A model generated the notes under the pieces. That model was given only the letters and a program-made list of their open reading frames with translations, searched no databases and was not told where the DNA came from. Shown here in pieces: positions 7,469 through 15,507 of a DNA stretch of 35,337 nt; within the stretch, counting starts at the first letter, position 1, and every line of letters begins with the position of its first letter. The translations under genes were made by a program, and so were the position numbers. The DNA is from Gemmatimonadota bacterium. GTDB lineage: Bacteria; Gemmatimonadota; Gemmatimonadetes; Gemmatimonadales; Gemmatimonadaceae. The stretch spans positions 1-35,337 of the forward strand of contig JAQBQB010000024.1 in NCBI GenBank assembly GCA_028287235.1, in the 5' to 3' direction.

Positions 7469-8035
7469 GTGAGCGAAGAGCAGTACATGGCGTTGCGGAA
7501 GATTGCACCGCAGGTTGACCCGACCTTCGAGCTGCTGCTCGTGTTGGCTCACGAGACCGGTCACAGAATCGGCGCGATTCGACAACTTCGGTGGTCCGAT
7601 GTGGACCTCAAAGAGAAGCGAATCACGTGGCGCGCCGAGAACGACAAGATCGGGATGGAGCACACGCCGCCGCTGTCGGTCGAGGCGGCACGGGTGCTCG
7701 ACGCGGCGTGGAAGAAGCGCGCGGCGATCGGAGACGGTTGGGTGTTTCCGTCGCCAGAGAACACGAAGGAGTCGTGTTCCCGGCATCTGATGCGGGATTG
7801 GTGGCAGCGAGCGGCGTCGCTTGCGGAGTTGCCATCGACGGCGCGCATGGGCTGGCACAGTCTGCGTCGCAAGTTTGTGAACGACTTGAAGGGCGATACA
7901 CCGATGGCCGACCTATGTCAGTTGGGCGGCTGGAAGAGCCCGTTGACGATCATGACGGTGTATCAGCAGGCCGACCAAGTGACGATGCGCAACGCGCTCA
8001 CAAACCGCGAAGAACGGCGCGCCGCGGCCCAGTAG
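7469..8035 (+). CDS. Tyrosine recombinase/integrase, catalytic domain only (N-terminally truncated)
   Basis: The 188-aa product is the C-terminal catalytic domain of a phage-type integrase. The active-site set is visible: R in HRIGAIRQLRWSDVD, a lysine in the beta-hairpin after TWRAENDK, H-x-x-R in WHSLRRKF, W in place of the second histidine in LGGWKS, and the nucleophile in MTVYQQAD. The usual ~170-residue arm- and core-binding N-terminus is absent, and a stop 75 bp upstream (7391) prevents a longer version in frame. The GTG at 7469 is the longest plausible start. The gene is either a decayed integrase or a solo catalytic domain; decay is more likely. It sits at the right end of the island, just before repeats also present at the left end. 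Confidence 0.82.
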   Translation: MSEEQYMALRKIAPQVDPTFELLLVLAHETGHRIGAIRQLRWSDVDLKEKRITWRAENDKIGMEHTPPLSVEAARVLDAAWKKRAAIGDGWVFPSPENTKESCSRHLMRDWWQRAASLAELPSTARMGWHSLRRKFVNDLKGDTPMADLCQLGGWKSPLTIMTVYQQADQVTMRNALTNREERRAAAQ

Positions 8036-8049
8036 CAGGGCCCGATCCG

Positions 8050-8076
8050 CGAATCGACAGCACCAATCGACAGCAG
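8050..8076. repeat. Short direct repeats CGAATCGACAGCA, right flank of the island
   Basis: CGAATCGACAGCA at 8050-8062 and CAATCGACAGCAG at 8064-8076 lie 15 bp after the integrase stop. They match copies at 1252-1287 on the other side of the island and may be recombinase sites or attachment-site remains. Confidence 0.6.
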
Positions 8077-8104
8077 AGCAATGTTCCGGGTCCGATACAG
8101 AAAT

Positions 8105-8131
8105 CCCGCCCACAGCGTCGCTGTGGGCGGG
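8105..8131 (-). terminator. Rho-independent-type terminator after tRNA-Ile
   Basis: An 11-bp perfect stem (CCCGCCCACAG / CTGTGGGCGGG) with a 5-nt loop lies 20 nt beyond the 3' end of the tRNA. On the minus strand it is followed by ATTTCTG, a weak T-rich tail. It could also stop transcription coming from the integrase. Confidence 0.7.
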
Positions 8132-8150
8132 GTAATGACTTCTGTGTTTA

Positions 8151-8224
<74 letters not shown>

Positions 8225-8260
8225 TTACGGGCTCGTACCCCCGAACCATCCGAGCCGGAA

Positions 8261-8289
8261 AAGTTAACCAACCCTCCCCCTCGGGTCAA
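8261..8289 (-). promoter_or_regulatory. Sigma-70-type promoter of tRNA-Ile
   Basis: On the minus strand, TTGACC (-35, 8289-8284) and TAACTT (-10, 8266-8261) are 17 bp apart. Transcription would start near 8254, about 30 nt before the tRNA 5' end. The match is good against the GC-rich background. Confidence 0.7.
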
Positions 8290-8380
8290 TCGAGCTAGCT
8301 TCGCCGTTCTCGATATGCCATGATAGGCCCACGCGTTTGCTCCGTCCGCTCGGTCGCCGCAGCCCGGTGAGGGTACGCTC

Positions 8381-9307
8381 ATGGCCATCGATATTCGCGC
8401 TCAGTTGCAGGGCAGCCTCGGTTCCGGATACCGACTCAGCCGCGAGCTCGGCGGCGGAGGCATGGCGCACGTCTTCGTCGCCGACGATCCGGAGCTCGCC
8501 CACCGCGTCGTCGTCAAAGTCCTCTCCCCCGACCTGAGCGCCGGCGTCGACGGCGAGCGCTTCAAGCGCGAGATCCAGCTCGCGAGCAGCCTCCATCACC
8601 CGCGCATCGTCCCAGTTCTCAAGGCGGCGAGCGCCGGCGACGTGTTGTACTACACCATGCCCTTCATCGAAGGCGATACGCTCCGCGCGCTCATCGCCGC
8701 CGGCGGCGAGCTCCCGGTGGAGCGCGCGCTTGCGCTCGTGCGCGACGTCGCCGAGGCGTTGGTCTACGCGCACGGCAAGAACATCGTCCATCGCGACGTG
8801 AAGCCGGAGAACATCCTCATCGAGCGGAGCACTGGACGAGCACTCGTCACCGACTTCGGCATCGCGCGCGCGATCGAGTGCGCCGCCGACGTTCAGAGCG
8901 TGACGACCACCGGACTCACGCTCGGCACGCCAACTTACATGAGTCCCGAGCAGGCGGCGGCCGAACGGCACATCGACGGCCGGAGCGACGTCTACTCGCT
9001 CGGCTGCGTGTTCTACGAGCTGCTTTCCGGCCTGCCGCCCTTCGCCGGCCCCACGGCGCGGGCGGTGATCGCGCGGCACATGACGGAGCCGCCGCCCAAG
9101 GTCCGCATCGTCCGGCCCGACGTGTCGGAGGACATGCAGCACGTCATCGAGCGCATGCTCGCGAAAGCGCCGGCCGCGCGCTTCACCGCGCCGCGCTTGC
9201 TCGATGCGCTCAACGGAAAGATGGTCCCCGAAGCCGACGAGCTGATCGCCGAGCGCCGCTCGACGATTCGGGAAGCGACGGCGCGACTGTTTCGTCTCTT
9301 TCGATAG
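8381..9307 (+). CDS. Soluble Ser/Thr protein kinase (Hanks type)
   Basis: The 308-aa protein is little more than a kinase domain. It shows the glycine loop LGGGGMAHVF (24-32), the ATP-binding lysine K46 in VVVKVL, the catalytic loop HRDVKPEN (137-144), DFG at 158-160, and the activation-loop end GTPTYMSPEQ. All catalytic residues are present, so it should be active. There is no membrane helix and no PASTA or other sensor domain; the C-terminal ~35 residues are charged and helical. It is monocistronic and convergent with the sensor-kinase gene, 13 bp from its end. Such kinases can regulate T6SS (PpkA), but no Fha or phosphatase partner is present and the T6SS operon is 5.7 kb away, so a link is speculative. 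Confidence 0.92.
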   Translation: MAIDIRAQLQGSLGSGYRLSRELGGGGMAHVFVADDPELAHRVVVKVLSPDLSAGVDGERFKREIQLASSLHHPRIVPVLKAASAGDVLYYTMPFIEGDTLRALIAAGGELPVERALALVRDVAEALVYAHGKNIVHRDVKPENILIERSTGRALVTDFGIARAIECAADVQSVTTTGLTLGTPTYMSPEQAAAERHIDGRSDVYSLGCVFYELLSGLPPFAGPTARAVIARHMTEPPPKVRIVRPDVSEDMQHVIERMLAKAPAARFTAPRLLDALNGKMVPEADELIAERRSTIREATARLFRLFR

Positions 9308-9320
9308 CTCGCACGAAAGG

Positions 9321-10442
9321 TCAGCGCGCGGGGTTGAACCAATCCAGCACGTCGAAGGCCTGCGAGAGCTGCATGGCGATCGCATGCCCGCCCTGCCCGT
9401 AGAAGCCGGGTGTGCCGGGACGGATCCACCACCGGTCGGCGCGCACCGACGCCTTGAGCAGCGTCGACGACGTGAGGCGGTACCCCACGCCCGTTTCGCC
9501 GTCGACGAAGTCGGTGAGCCGCGAGCTCCAGCTCACCGTTTGCGCGGGGCGAATGAACGGGTACTTGTTTCGCTCGAGACGCACCGCGACGAAGAGGCGC
9601 GGCGACAGCGTGTACTTCGCCTCGCCATAATACGTGTACCCCGTCAACCCGGTGGTTCGGCCGGGCACGTCGTAGTTTCCTCGCGCGAACTCCGCGTGCG
9701 TCTCGAGGTAGCCGCGTGAGAATGACGCGTCGAGGGCGAACACGCGCTGCTGGTATTCGGTCCAATCCGTGGCGCCGTACTGTGCGGCCGCGAGATCGCG
9801 ATTCAGATACGATCCGGCGGTGAACGATGCGCCGACGCGCAGGCCAACGAACGGCGTGATGCCGCCGCCGATGGCCGGCCGCAACCGCGGCGTCGGCGAC
9901 GGGACGTAGCCGACGTGATCGGCGGGAAGAGAGACCATCGCGGCTCGGTAGTCGAGATGTGTGGTCTCGCCGGAAATCTCGGCGCCAAGGGGATAGTCGA
10001 GCGAGTAGCCGTCGGGGAGGCCGATCAGCGGATTGCGCGTGGAGAAACGGCGCGACGCAAACGTTCCGATCACCGGCGTCAACCGCCCCACATCGATTAC
10101 GAGCGCCCGCGAGCTGGCATAGCGCACGCCGAACTGATTGCTGTACACGTCGTAGCGATCGGACTCGACGCGCGCAGGCCCTCCCTCGGCCATTCCCTGC
10201 GCGTAAAACACGAGACCGCGCACCGGTTCGTACGCCCCCCAGAGTTGTACCCGGCCCAACCCGGCCGGGCGGCCCTTGTTGCGCGTGAGCAGATTGGAGC
10301 TCGCGTTCGTCGACCAGAATTCGGCGTCGGCGACGCCCTGCAACAACACGCCACCCTGCGCGTGCACGCGTCTCGAGCCCGCGGCGAGCACGAGGGTCGC
10401 GAGCGCGAACTTCGCGAGCGCGTCGCGAATCGTGCGCGCCAA
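9321..10442 (-). other. Porin-like outer-membrane protein portion of the kinase frame, possibly a nested gene
   Basis: From the TTG at 10442 the frame reads [20 protein letters not shown] and then ends the leader with VHAQ, a textbook signal peptide whose N-region coincides with the last helix of the receiver. The following ~360 residues show alternating beta-strand-like segments, many aromatic residues, Gly/Asn turns ([14 protein letters not shown]-like pattern) and end in a terminal strand region close to FNPAR. This fits a monomeric or trimeric porin-like barrel. A GTG further upstream (TVFLRKPF) is another possible start. The porin would be the third product of the cupredoxin-kinase unit. 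I cannot tell a translational fusion from an internal start or a sequence error that removed a stop. Confidence 0.6.
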
Positions 10443-12794
10443 CGTCGCCGGCGTGAATGGTTTGCGCAGGAACACCGTGGCCGGATCGAGCTCGTACTGG
10501 GCGAGCGCTTCATCGGCGTAACCCGACATGTAGATCACCACCGGCGCCGGCCGCGTCGCGAGATATTCCGCGACGAGCTGCGGCCCGCTCGTGTGCGGCA
10601 TGACGATGTCGGTGAGCAGCACGTCGATCTTGCCCGCCATGCCGATCTCCAGCGCCTCCGACGCGTTGCGCGCGACGTAAACCGTGTAGCCGCGCTCCTG
10701 CAACGTTCGGCGCGCGAGGATGCGGACATCCTCTGCATCTTCGACGATGAGAATCGTCTCGGTGCCGCTCGGCAGCGTCTCGTCGCTCTCCGGCGTAAGC
10801 TCGAGTGCGCCGAGCGTTTCCGCCGTGGGCAGCGTGATGGTGAACGACGAGCCCGTGCCCAACTCGCTCTCCACGCTCACAGCTCCACCGGATTGGTTGA
10901 CGATGCCATACACCGTCGAGAGGCCGAGGCCGGTCCCCTTCCCCACTTCCTTGGTGGTGAAGAACGGCTCGAAGATGCGTTCCTTCACCTCGTTGCTCAT
11001 TCCGGTTCCGGTGTCGCTGACGACCAGCGCGACGGCGCACGCGTTCGTGCGTTCGGCATCGGCCGCGGCCGCGGGCTCGAGCACGTTGGTCGTCGCGATC
11101 GTGAGGATGCCGCCGCCGGTGCCGGCCATCGCGTCGCGCGCGTTCACCGCGAGATTGAGCAGGACCTGCTCGAGCTGCCCCCGGTCGGCGCGCACGCGCG
11201 CGAGCGGCGGCCCCGACTCGATGCGAAGCTCGATCTGCTCGCCGATGATGCGCCGCAGCATCGGGGCGATTCCCTTCACCACGTCGCCCAGGTCGAGCAC
11301 CGTGGGCTGCATCACCTGCTTGCGGCTGAAGGCGAGCAACTGGTGGGTGAGGTTCGCGGCGCGGTCCGACGCGTCGATCACCTGTCGCAGGTCTTCGGCT
11401 TCGGGGCTCGTCTTGTTGGTGCGCATCAGAGCGAGCTGGGTGTAGCCGGAGATGACCGTTATGAGATTGTTGAAGTCGTGGGCGATGCCGCCGGCCAGCG
11501 TGCCGATGGCCTCGAGCTTCTGCGACTGGCGCAGCTGCGCCTCGCTTTCCCGCAGCGCTTTCTCGATGCGGATGCGCTCCGCGATCTCGTCGGTGAGCAC
11601 GACGTTCGCCGCCGCGAGCTCGGCGGTGCGCTCCTCGAGCTGCCGCCGCTTTCGGGCAATCGAGTCCATGAGCTGATTGAACGAATCGTTCAGCGTGCGC
11701 ACTTCGAGCGCTTCGCGGTCGGCGTCGAACTGCGCCTGTCGCTGCTCCGACGCCGCGCCCGACCGCATGTGGCGCACGAACTTCCGAAACGGGCCGAGTA
11801 CCGTGCGTGCGACGAACGCCGTTCCGAATCCGGCGATCAGAACAGCCAGCCCGCCATAGAGCAGAAAGTCCCGGCGCAGCGGAGCCGTGAGCGCCGCCAC
11901 GCGCCGGGTGAGCGGCTGCAACATCCACAGACGTACGGCCTGATGATCCTGCGTCTCACCGATTGGGACCGCCGCCACGACGTACTCCGCGTCGCCGAGA
12001 CGCACGGTGGCGGCGCTCGAGTCGGCGGCGTGCGGCTCGAGTTGCGACCGCACGGCCGGTGTGCCCAGCGACTGGTCGCTCGCCGACACGACGGACGAGC
12101 CGACGGTGAGCACCACCTCGGCGTCCGACGCCGCGCGGGCCGTGGCGACGAACGCCGAATCGAGCCGGCGGCCGAGCACGAGCGCGCCGAGCGTGAAACC
12201 GTCCAGCACGAGCGGATAGACGGCGATCTCCAGTTCCCCGGAGTCGGTGCGAAGGACGGCGAGATCGCCGAAGTCCGCCGGCAGGTTGGGATCGAGGACC
12301 TGGCGCACGGCTTTGGACGCGAGGAGGCTCGTGCCGCGGGCGATCGTTGCGCCGCGCCGCCCGGCCGCGGCGAAGACGCGCGCGGAATCGTCGGTCACGA
12401 GCAGCACGTCGGCATCGACGCTGCGCAACCGCTTGCGCAGCTCGTCCTCGAGCGTGTTCACGAGATCGAGCCGTGCCTTCCCCGTCGAATTTTTTTCTAC
12501 TTTGTAAATACTAAGATCGTAATGAAAGCTCGGCGTCTGCGTGATGAGCGAAGCGGCGAACAGGAGCTGGCTCGCTTCGCGCGCCTGCAGCACCTGGAGT
12601 GTGCGCTGATTCTGCGCCAGCTGCGTCGCGAAGAGCTGGCGGGTGCTCGACTTGATCTCGGCGCTCAACGCCCAGAACGCGGCGAAGACGACCACCGCCG
12701 TCACGGCGGCGCCGAGCACGGCGAGCTTGGCGCTCAACGAGCTGCGGCGCGCGCGCGCGCGGAGGGTGCCGGTCCCCGGCGCCGTTGAGGTCAC
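9321..12794 (-). CDS. Hybrid sensor histidine kinase with receiver domain, continuing in frame into a porin-like protein
   Basis: From the GTG at 12794 the frame encodes 1157 aa. TM1 (about 24-44), a ~260-residue periplasmic sensor region and TM2 (about 308-331) lead into a HAMP-like linker. A HisKA domain follows with phospho-acceptor H439 in GGIAHDFNN, then HATPase boxes [16 protein letters not shown] and GKGTGLGLS, and a receiver with D729 in LLTDIVMP ending [16 protein letters not shown]. With no stop the frame continues into a signal-peptide-like segment and a ~360-residue beta-barrel-like protein. The GTG overlaps the stop of the upstream cupredoxin gene (GTGA), so translation is coupled; an upstream ATG at 12902 would overlap that gene by 112 bp and is unlikely. 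The single chain would need cytoplasmic and outer-membrane parts, so two products or a lost stop are likelier. Confidence 0.85.
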   Translation of the reverse strand: MTSTAPGTGTLRARARRSSLSAKLAVLGAAVTAVVVFAAFWALSAEIKSSTRQLFATQLAQNQRTLQVLQAREASQLLFAASLITQTPSFHYDLSIYKVEKNSTGKARLDLVNTLEDELRKRLRSVDADVLLVTDDSARVFAAAGRRGATIARGTSLLASKAVRQVLDPNLPADFGDLAVLRTDSGELEIAVYPLVLDGFTLGALVLGRRLDSAFVATARAASDAEVVLTVGSSVVSASDQSLGTPAVRSQLEPHAADSSAATVRLGDAEYVVAAVPIGETQDHQAVRLWMLQPLTRRVAALTAPLRRDFLLYGGLAVLIAGFGTAFVARTVLGPFRKFVRHMRSGAASEQRQAQFDADREALEVRTLNDSFNQLMDSIARKRRQLEERTAELAAANVVLTDEIAERIRIEKALRESEAQLRQSQKLEAIGTLAGGIAHDFNNLITVISGYTQLALMRTNKTSPEAEDLRQVIDASDRAANLTHQLLAFSRKQVMQPTVLDLGDVVKGIAPMLRRIIGEQIELRIESGPPLARVRADRGQLEQVLLNLAVNARDAMAGTGGGILTIATTNVLEPAAAADAERTNACAVALVVSDTGTGMSNEVKERIFEPFFTTKEVGKGTGLGLSTVYGIVNQSGGAVSVESELGTGSSFTITLPTAETLGALELTPESDETLPSGTETILIVEDAEDVRILARRTLQERGYTVYVARNASEALEIGMAGKIDVLLTDIVMPHTSGPQLVAEYLATRPAPVVIYMSGYADEALAQYELDPATVFLRKPFTPATLARTIRDALAKFALATLVLAAGSRRVHAQGGVLLQGVADAEFWSTNASSNLLTRNKGRPAGLGRVQLWGAYEPVRGLVFYAQGMAEGGPARVESDRYDVYSNQFGVRYASSRALVIDVGRLTPVIGTFASRRFSTRNPLIGLPDGYSLDYPLGAEISGETTHLDYRAAMVSLPADHVGYVPSPTPRLRPAIGGGITPFVGLRVGASFTAGSYLNRDLAAAQYGATDWTEYQQRVFALDASFSRGYLETHAEFARGNYDVPGRTTGLTGYTYYGEAKYTLSPRLFVAVRLERNKYPFIRPAQTVSWSSRLTDFVDGETGVGYRLTSSTLLKASVRADRWWIRPGTPGFYGQGGHAIAMQLSQAFDVLDWFNPAR

Positions 12795-13564
12795 CGCGAC
12801 GCGTTCCCGCCCTGAGGGAGCGGGATGTTGAAATCCACCGAGATCGTCTGTCCCGCCGTCACATGCACGCGTCGCGTGATTGGTTTGATTCGCTCGTGCC
12901 ACCCGACGATGGTGTAGTCGCCTTCCGGCACGTCGTCGATCGCGAAGCGGTGGTCGTCGCCGGGGCTCGCGAAGAACGGATTCGCCAGCACGAGCACGAT
13001 GGCGCTCATGTCAGAATGAATGTGGCAGAACACCTGAACGGTTCCCGGACGAAGGAACGTCCACGCCTTCGACGAGCCGTTCGGGTAGCGGCCGAGATCG
13101 AATCCCTTGCCGCCCGGGGCGGCCGCACTCGACAGCGAGAAGACGTTGTGAAAGACGTCGTCTTCGTTCGGGAAGTTCACCGTGCCGCCGGCGACGATCG
13201 GCAGCACGTGCGGCACGAAGCGTTCGTCGCGCTGCGCGATGCTGCCGTGGCGGCGCGCGTCGATGCGTGCGTCGGACGCGGGCAAGTGCGCGGAATCGCC
13301 CTCGAGATACACCACCACGTTGTGCAGCTCGGCGGCGATCGGATCGCGCGCCGGCGCGGGCGGGAGCGACCCGGCGCCCGGATCGGAGTAGATCCGGAAT
13401 TGCGGGCGCCGGGCCGACAAAGTGCTCGAGATCTCGACCGTCCCCTCTATTCTGCCGGTGGCGCGCGCCGGGGTGGGCCGAAGCGCGCGGGCGCCGACTG
13501 CGCTCGAGAAAACGAGCGCGGTCGCGAGACGGCGGGCCGTGCGAGCCAAGGGTTGACGCGGCAT
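12791..13564 (-). CDS. Periplasmic cupredoxin-like protein (methylamine-utilisation/plastocyanin-like)
   Basis: The 257-aa product has a signal peptide (about 1-26, ending in AVGARA). It carries a cupredoxin-like domain with plausible type-1 copper ligands: H139 in DDVFHNVF, then C180, H183 and M186 in VFCHIHSDM. A C-terminal segment (PEGDYTIVGWHERIKP) resembles the carboxypeptidase-regulatory-like beta-sandwich often attached to these proteins. Related proteins are annotated as methylamine-utilisation or plastocyanin-like proteins; their partner is usually unknown. Its stop overlaps the start of the sensor kinase (GTGA), so the kinase may sense what this protein carries, for example redox state or copper. 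That link is inference from the operon. Confidence 0.8.
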   Translation of the reverse strand: MPRQPLARTARRLATALVFSSAVGARALRPTPARATGRIEGTVEISSTLSARRPQFRIYSDPGAGSLPPAPARDPIAAELHNVVVYLEGDSAHLPASDARIDARRHGSIAQRDERFVPHVLPIVAGGTVNFPNEDDVFHNVFSLSSAAAPGGKGFDLGRYPNGSSKAWTFLRPGTVQVFCHIHSDMSAIVLVLANPFFASPGDDHRFAIDDVPEGDYTIVGWHERIKPITRRVHVTAGQTISVDFNIPLPQGGNASR

Positions 13565-13585
13565 GGTGTTGCCGGAATCTGGGCT

Positions 13586-13624
13586 CTAGCGCGCGACCCG
13601 CGCAACGCCGCGAGAGAGCGCTAG
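13586..13624 (-). terminator. Possible stem-loop between the 357-aa gene and the cupredoxin gene
   Basis: CTAGCGC at 13586-13592 is complementary to GCGCTAG at 13618-13624, which contains the stop codon of the upstream gene. The loop is 25 nt and there is no T-run, so it may attenuate or process rather than terminate. Confidence 0.3.
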
Positions 13625-14694
13625 CGTCGCTTTACGGGCAACGACAACGGTGGCGGCGGCGCCGACGCACGGCCGCGGCCGTAGCCCGGCGCGGCGGTCT
13701 CGCCATTCTCGCCGGTGAGGACACCTCTGCTCCGTCCCCGCTCCGGACCCGCCACCGATCCGATGCCGGCCACGAAGTAGCCGGTTGCGATCGCGCAGGT
13801 GATGTGCGCGGCCAGGTGCGTCGCGCCGCCCGACTGTGCGGGCGCCCTGAAGACCGGATCGGCGATGGGCTTGTAGGTGCGCGTCATGATTTTGAGGCCT
13901 CCCTTGGTGTACCCCGAGTCGTACGCCGACTCGAGGACATTGAGCACGGCGTCGGGGAGGCAGGTGCGCAGTTGCGTCTCGTAGTTCACGTAGACCTTCT
14001 GCACCGCGTCGAGCCGTGTCTGCATGGAGTCGATGTAGTCGCGAATCTGCACCAGGCTCACATTGAGCGACGACGCCGCCTGGCGGACCTTGAACACCGA
14101 CTTCGGGAAGGTGACGATCTCCTGAAAGCTCGTGAGCTTGCTGGGCATCGTGGTGATGTGCCGCCCGATCAGCTTGTACTGCTCGAGCGCGGTCTTCATC
14201 GCCTCGGCGGCGACTTCGTCGCTCGTGAACAGCTTGCGTACCTCGGCGCCGCTCGACGCGGTCACGCGGGCATCGGCTTCATTGAAGGCGCGCGTCCGCA
14301 GCTCGGTGACGGCCGCGCCGCCGGCGAGCTCCAACAGCTTGCCGACCGCGGTGCCGACGAGCGGAACGGGGATCTTGTCGGCGAGGGACTTGAGCGCATT
14401 GACGGCCATGGGGATGGCATCGGCGGCCAGGTCGTTGGCGCCGGCGAGCATCAGGCTGGACTGCGACCGGACTTCGCGCTCGAACATGACGGTGAATTTG
14501 TCGCGCGATTCGGCGGTCATCGACGCCCAGCTGTCCCGCCCCTGATCGAGGTAAGCCGTGGCAGTGCCCATGTTTGCGCGCGCCATGCGGTCCATCAGAC
14601 TGCGAACCCCGGTGTCGAGCGCTTCCGTGTAGTACTCGCATAGCTTGTCGACGAGCGCGGCGCGGTCGGTGTCGGAAATCGGGTAGTTGGGCAT
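13621..14694 (-). CDS. Unrecognised 357-aa helical protein, divergent from the T6SS operon
   Basis: I do not recognise this protein. It has no signal peptide. The first ~270 residues are predominantly helical, with an amphipathic/hydrophobic stretch at about 94-130 (PMAVNALKSL, VPLVGTAVGKLLELAGGAAV). A second hydrophobic patch lies near 297-317 (THLAAHITCAIATGYFVAG). The last ~40 residues are Gly/Arg/Pro-rich and look unstructured. The start is supported by AGGAG about 10 bases upstream of the ATG. It is transcribed away from tssJ from a shared 342-bp intergenic region, and it is followed after 56 bp by the cupredoxin gene on the same strand. It could belong to that unit, or be a T6SS cargo or accessory protein; neither is shown. 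Confidence 0.7.
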   Translation of the reverse strand: MPNYPISDTDRAALVDKLCEYYTEALDTGVRSLMDRMARANMGTATAYLDQGRDSWASMTAESRDKFTVMFEREVRSQSSLMLAGANDLAADAIPMAVNALKSLADKIPVPLVGTAVGKLLELAGGAAVTELRTRAFNEADARVTASSGAEVRKLFTSDEVAAEAMKTALEQYKLIGRHITTMPSKLTSFQEIVTFPKSVFKVRQAASSLNVSLVQIRDYIDSMQTRLDAVQKVYVNYETQLRTCLPDAVLNVLESAYDSGYTKGGLKIMTRTYKPIADPVFRAPAQSGGATHLAAHITCAIATGYFVAGIGSVAGPERGRSRGVLTGENGETAAPGYGRGRASAPPPPLSLPVKRR

Positions 14695-14742
14695 GTGCGA
14701 CGCTCCTACGCGGCGTAGTGCTGTTAAGGATGGACGGCAGCG

Positions 14743-14762
14743 ACAGAGCGCTCACAGAGCGC
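14743..14762. promoter_or_regulatory. Tandem 9-bp direct repeat, candidate operator
   Basis: ACAGAGCGC occurs at 14743-14751 and again at 14754-14762, one helical turn (11 bp) apart. It lies between the start of the 357-aa gene and the divergent T6SS promoter. Such spacing suits two protomers binding the same DNA face, but the repeat is short. Confidence 0.35.
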
Positions 14763-14892
14763 ACGCCAACGGCAGGGCCGCAATCCTACGACGCGGGCCG
14801 CTCGTCGGCAAGTCGCATCGCGATCGTTCACTAGCGCACAATTCGGCGCGCGCAATCAGGTAACGTACACGCCACGACGCGCCTCATCGTTC

Positions 14893-14920
14893 TTGCGGGC
14901 CGTCACGCCGACGCTATATT
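14893..14920 (+). promoter_or_regulatory. Candidate sigma-70 promoter of the T6SS operon
   Basis: TTGCGG (14893-14898) and TATATT (14915-14920) are separated by 16 bp, giving a start near 14927 and a leader of about 110 nt before tssJ. The -10 stands out in GC-rich DNA. No -24/-12 element for sigma-54 was seen. The rest of 14695-15036 shows nothing beyond the 9-bp direct repeat. Confidence 0.55.
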
Positions 14921-15036
14921 CGCCCTCCCGACGTCGGAGTAACCACCGTTTTCCCGCCTTGCTGCAGTCCCTCCCAAATGTGTTGTCATCACGCCAGTTG
15001 CTGTTCACGCAACTCGATACCGGCCCGTCTGGCGTC

Positions 15037-15507
15037 GTGACCGAGCGATCGTACGGGTTTTTCGACATTGCGCGGCGCGGAATTGTCGCGCTGCTGCTCC
15101 TGAGCGGGACGAGCGCGTGCTTTCTGCGCCGCGGTCCTGTCCGTACCAACGAGATGCAAATCGTGGCGACGGCCGCGGCAAACGACAACAGTCCGACAGC
15201 CGTAGAGGCAGTGATGGTCTACGATGCGACGCTGCTCAAGACGTTGCTCACCATGAGCGCGGCCGACTGGTTTGGCGCTCGCGACCAACTTCGCAACGAT
15301 TTTCCCGATGGCTTCGACTCGCGCGCCTGGGAGATCGTTCCCGGCCAGCAGCTCGATCTCCGCAAGCTTCCGTTTCGCAAAGGCGACGCCCTGCTCGTGT
15401 TCGCAAACTTTCGTTCGCCGGGCGCGCATCGCGCCCGGCTGGATGCGCGCTCGCATGCACGTATCACGTTGACTGATCGTGACTTCACCGTCACGGAGCT
15501 CAGATGA
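15037..15507 (+). CDS. tssJ: T6SS outer-membrane lipoprotein TssJ
   Basis: From the GTG at 15037 the product has 156 residues: a short charged N-terminus, a hydrophobic core and the lipobox LLSGTSAC, so Cys would be lipidated. The mature part shows the TssJ beta-sandwich pattern, with VEAVMVYD, LLKTLL, WEIVPGQQLDLRKLPFRKGDALLVFANFR. TssJ sits in the inner leaflet of the outer membrane and binds the periplasmic part of TssM. The frame is open to an ATG at 14893, but that start would overlap the -35 box and add residues unlike a signal peptide; the GTG places the leader correctly. It is the first gene of the operon and overlaps tssK (ATGA). Confidence 0.85.
   Translation: MTERSYGFFDIARRGIVALLLLSGTSACFLRRGPVRTNEMQIVATAAANDNSPTAVEAVMVYDATLLKTLLTMSAADWFGARDQLRNDFPDGFDSRAWEIVPGQQLDLRKLPFRKGDALLVFANFRSPGAHRARLDARSHARITLTDRDFTVTELR

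Noticed and set aside
8381-9307. Kinase as a PpkA-type T6SS regulator
   Set aside because: No Fha or PppA gene is present, the kinase lies 5.7 kb from tssJ beyond other genes, and such kinases are common in GC-rich soil bacteria.
9915-12788. Very long plus-strand open frame (957 codons) opposite the sensor kinase
   Set aside because: It is Arg/His/Glu-rich with no domain, lies antisense to a gene with clear HisKA, HATPase and receiver motifs, and arises from GC-rich codon bias.
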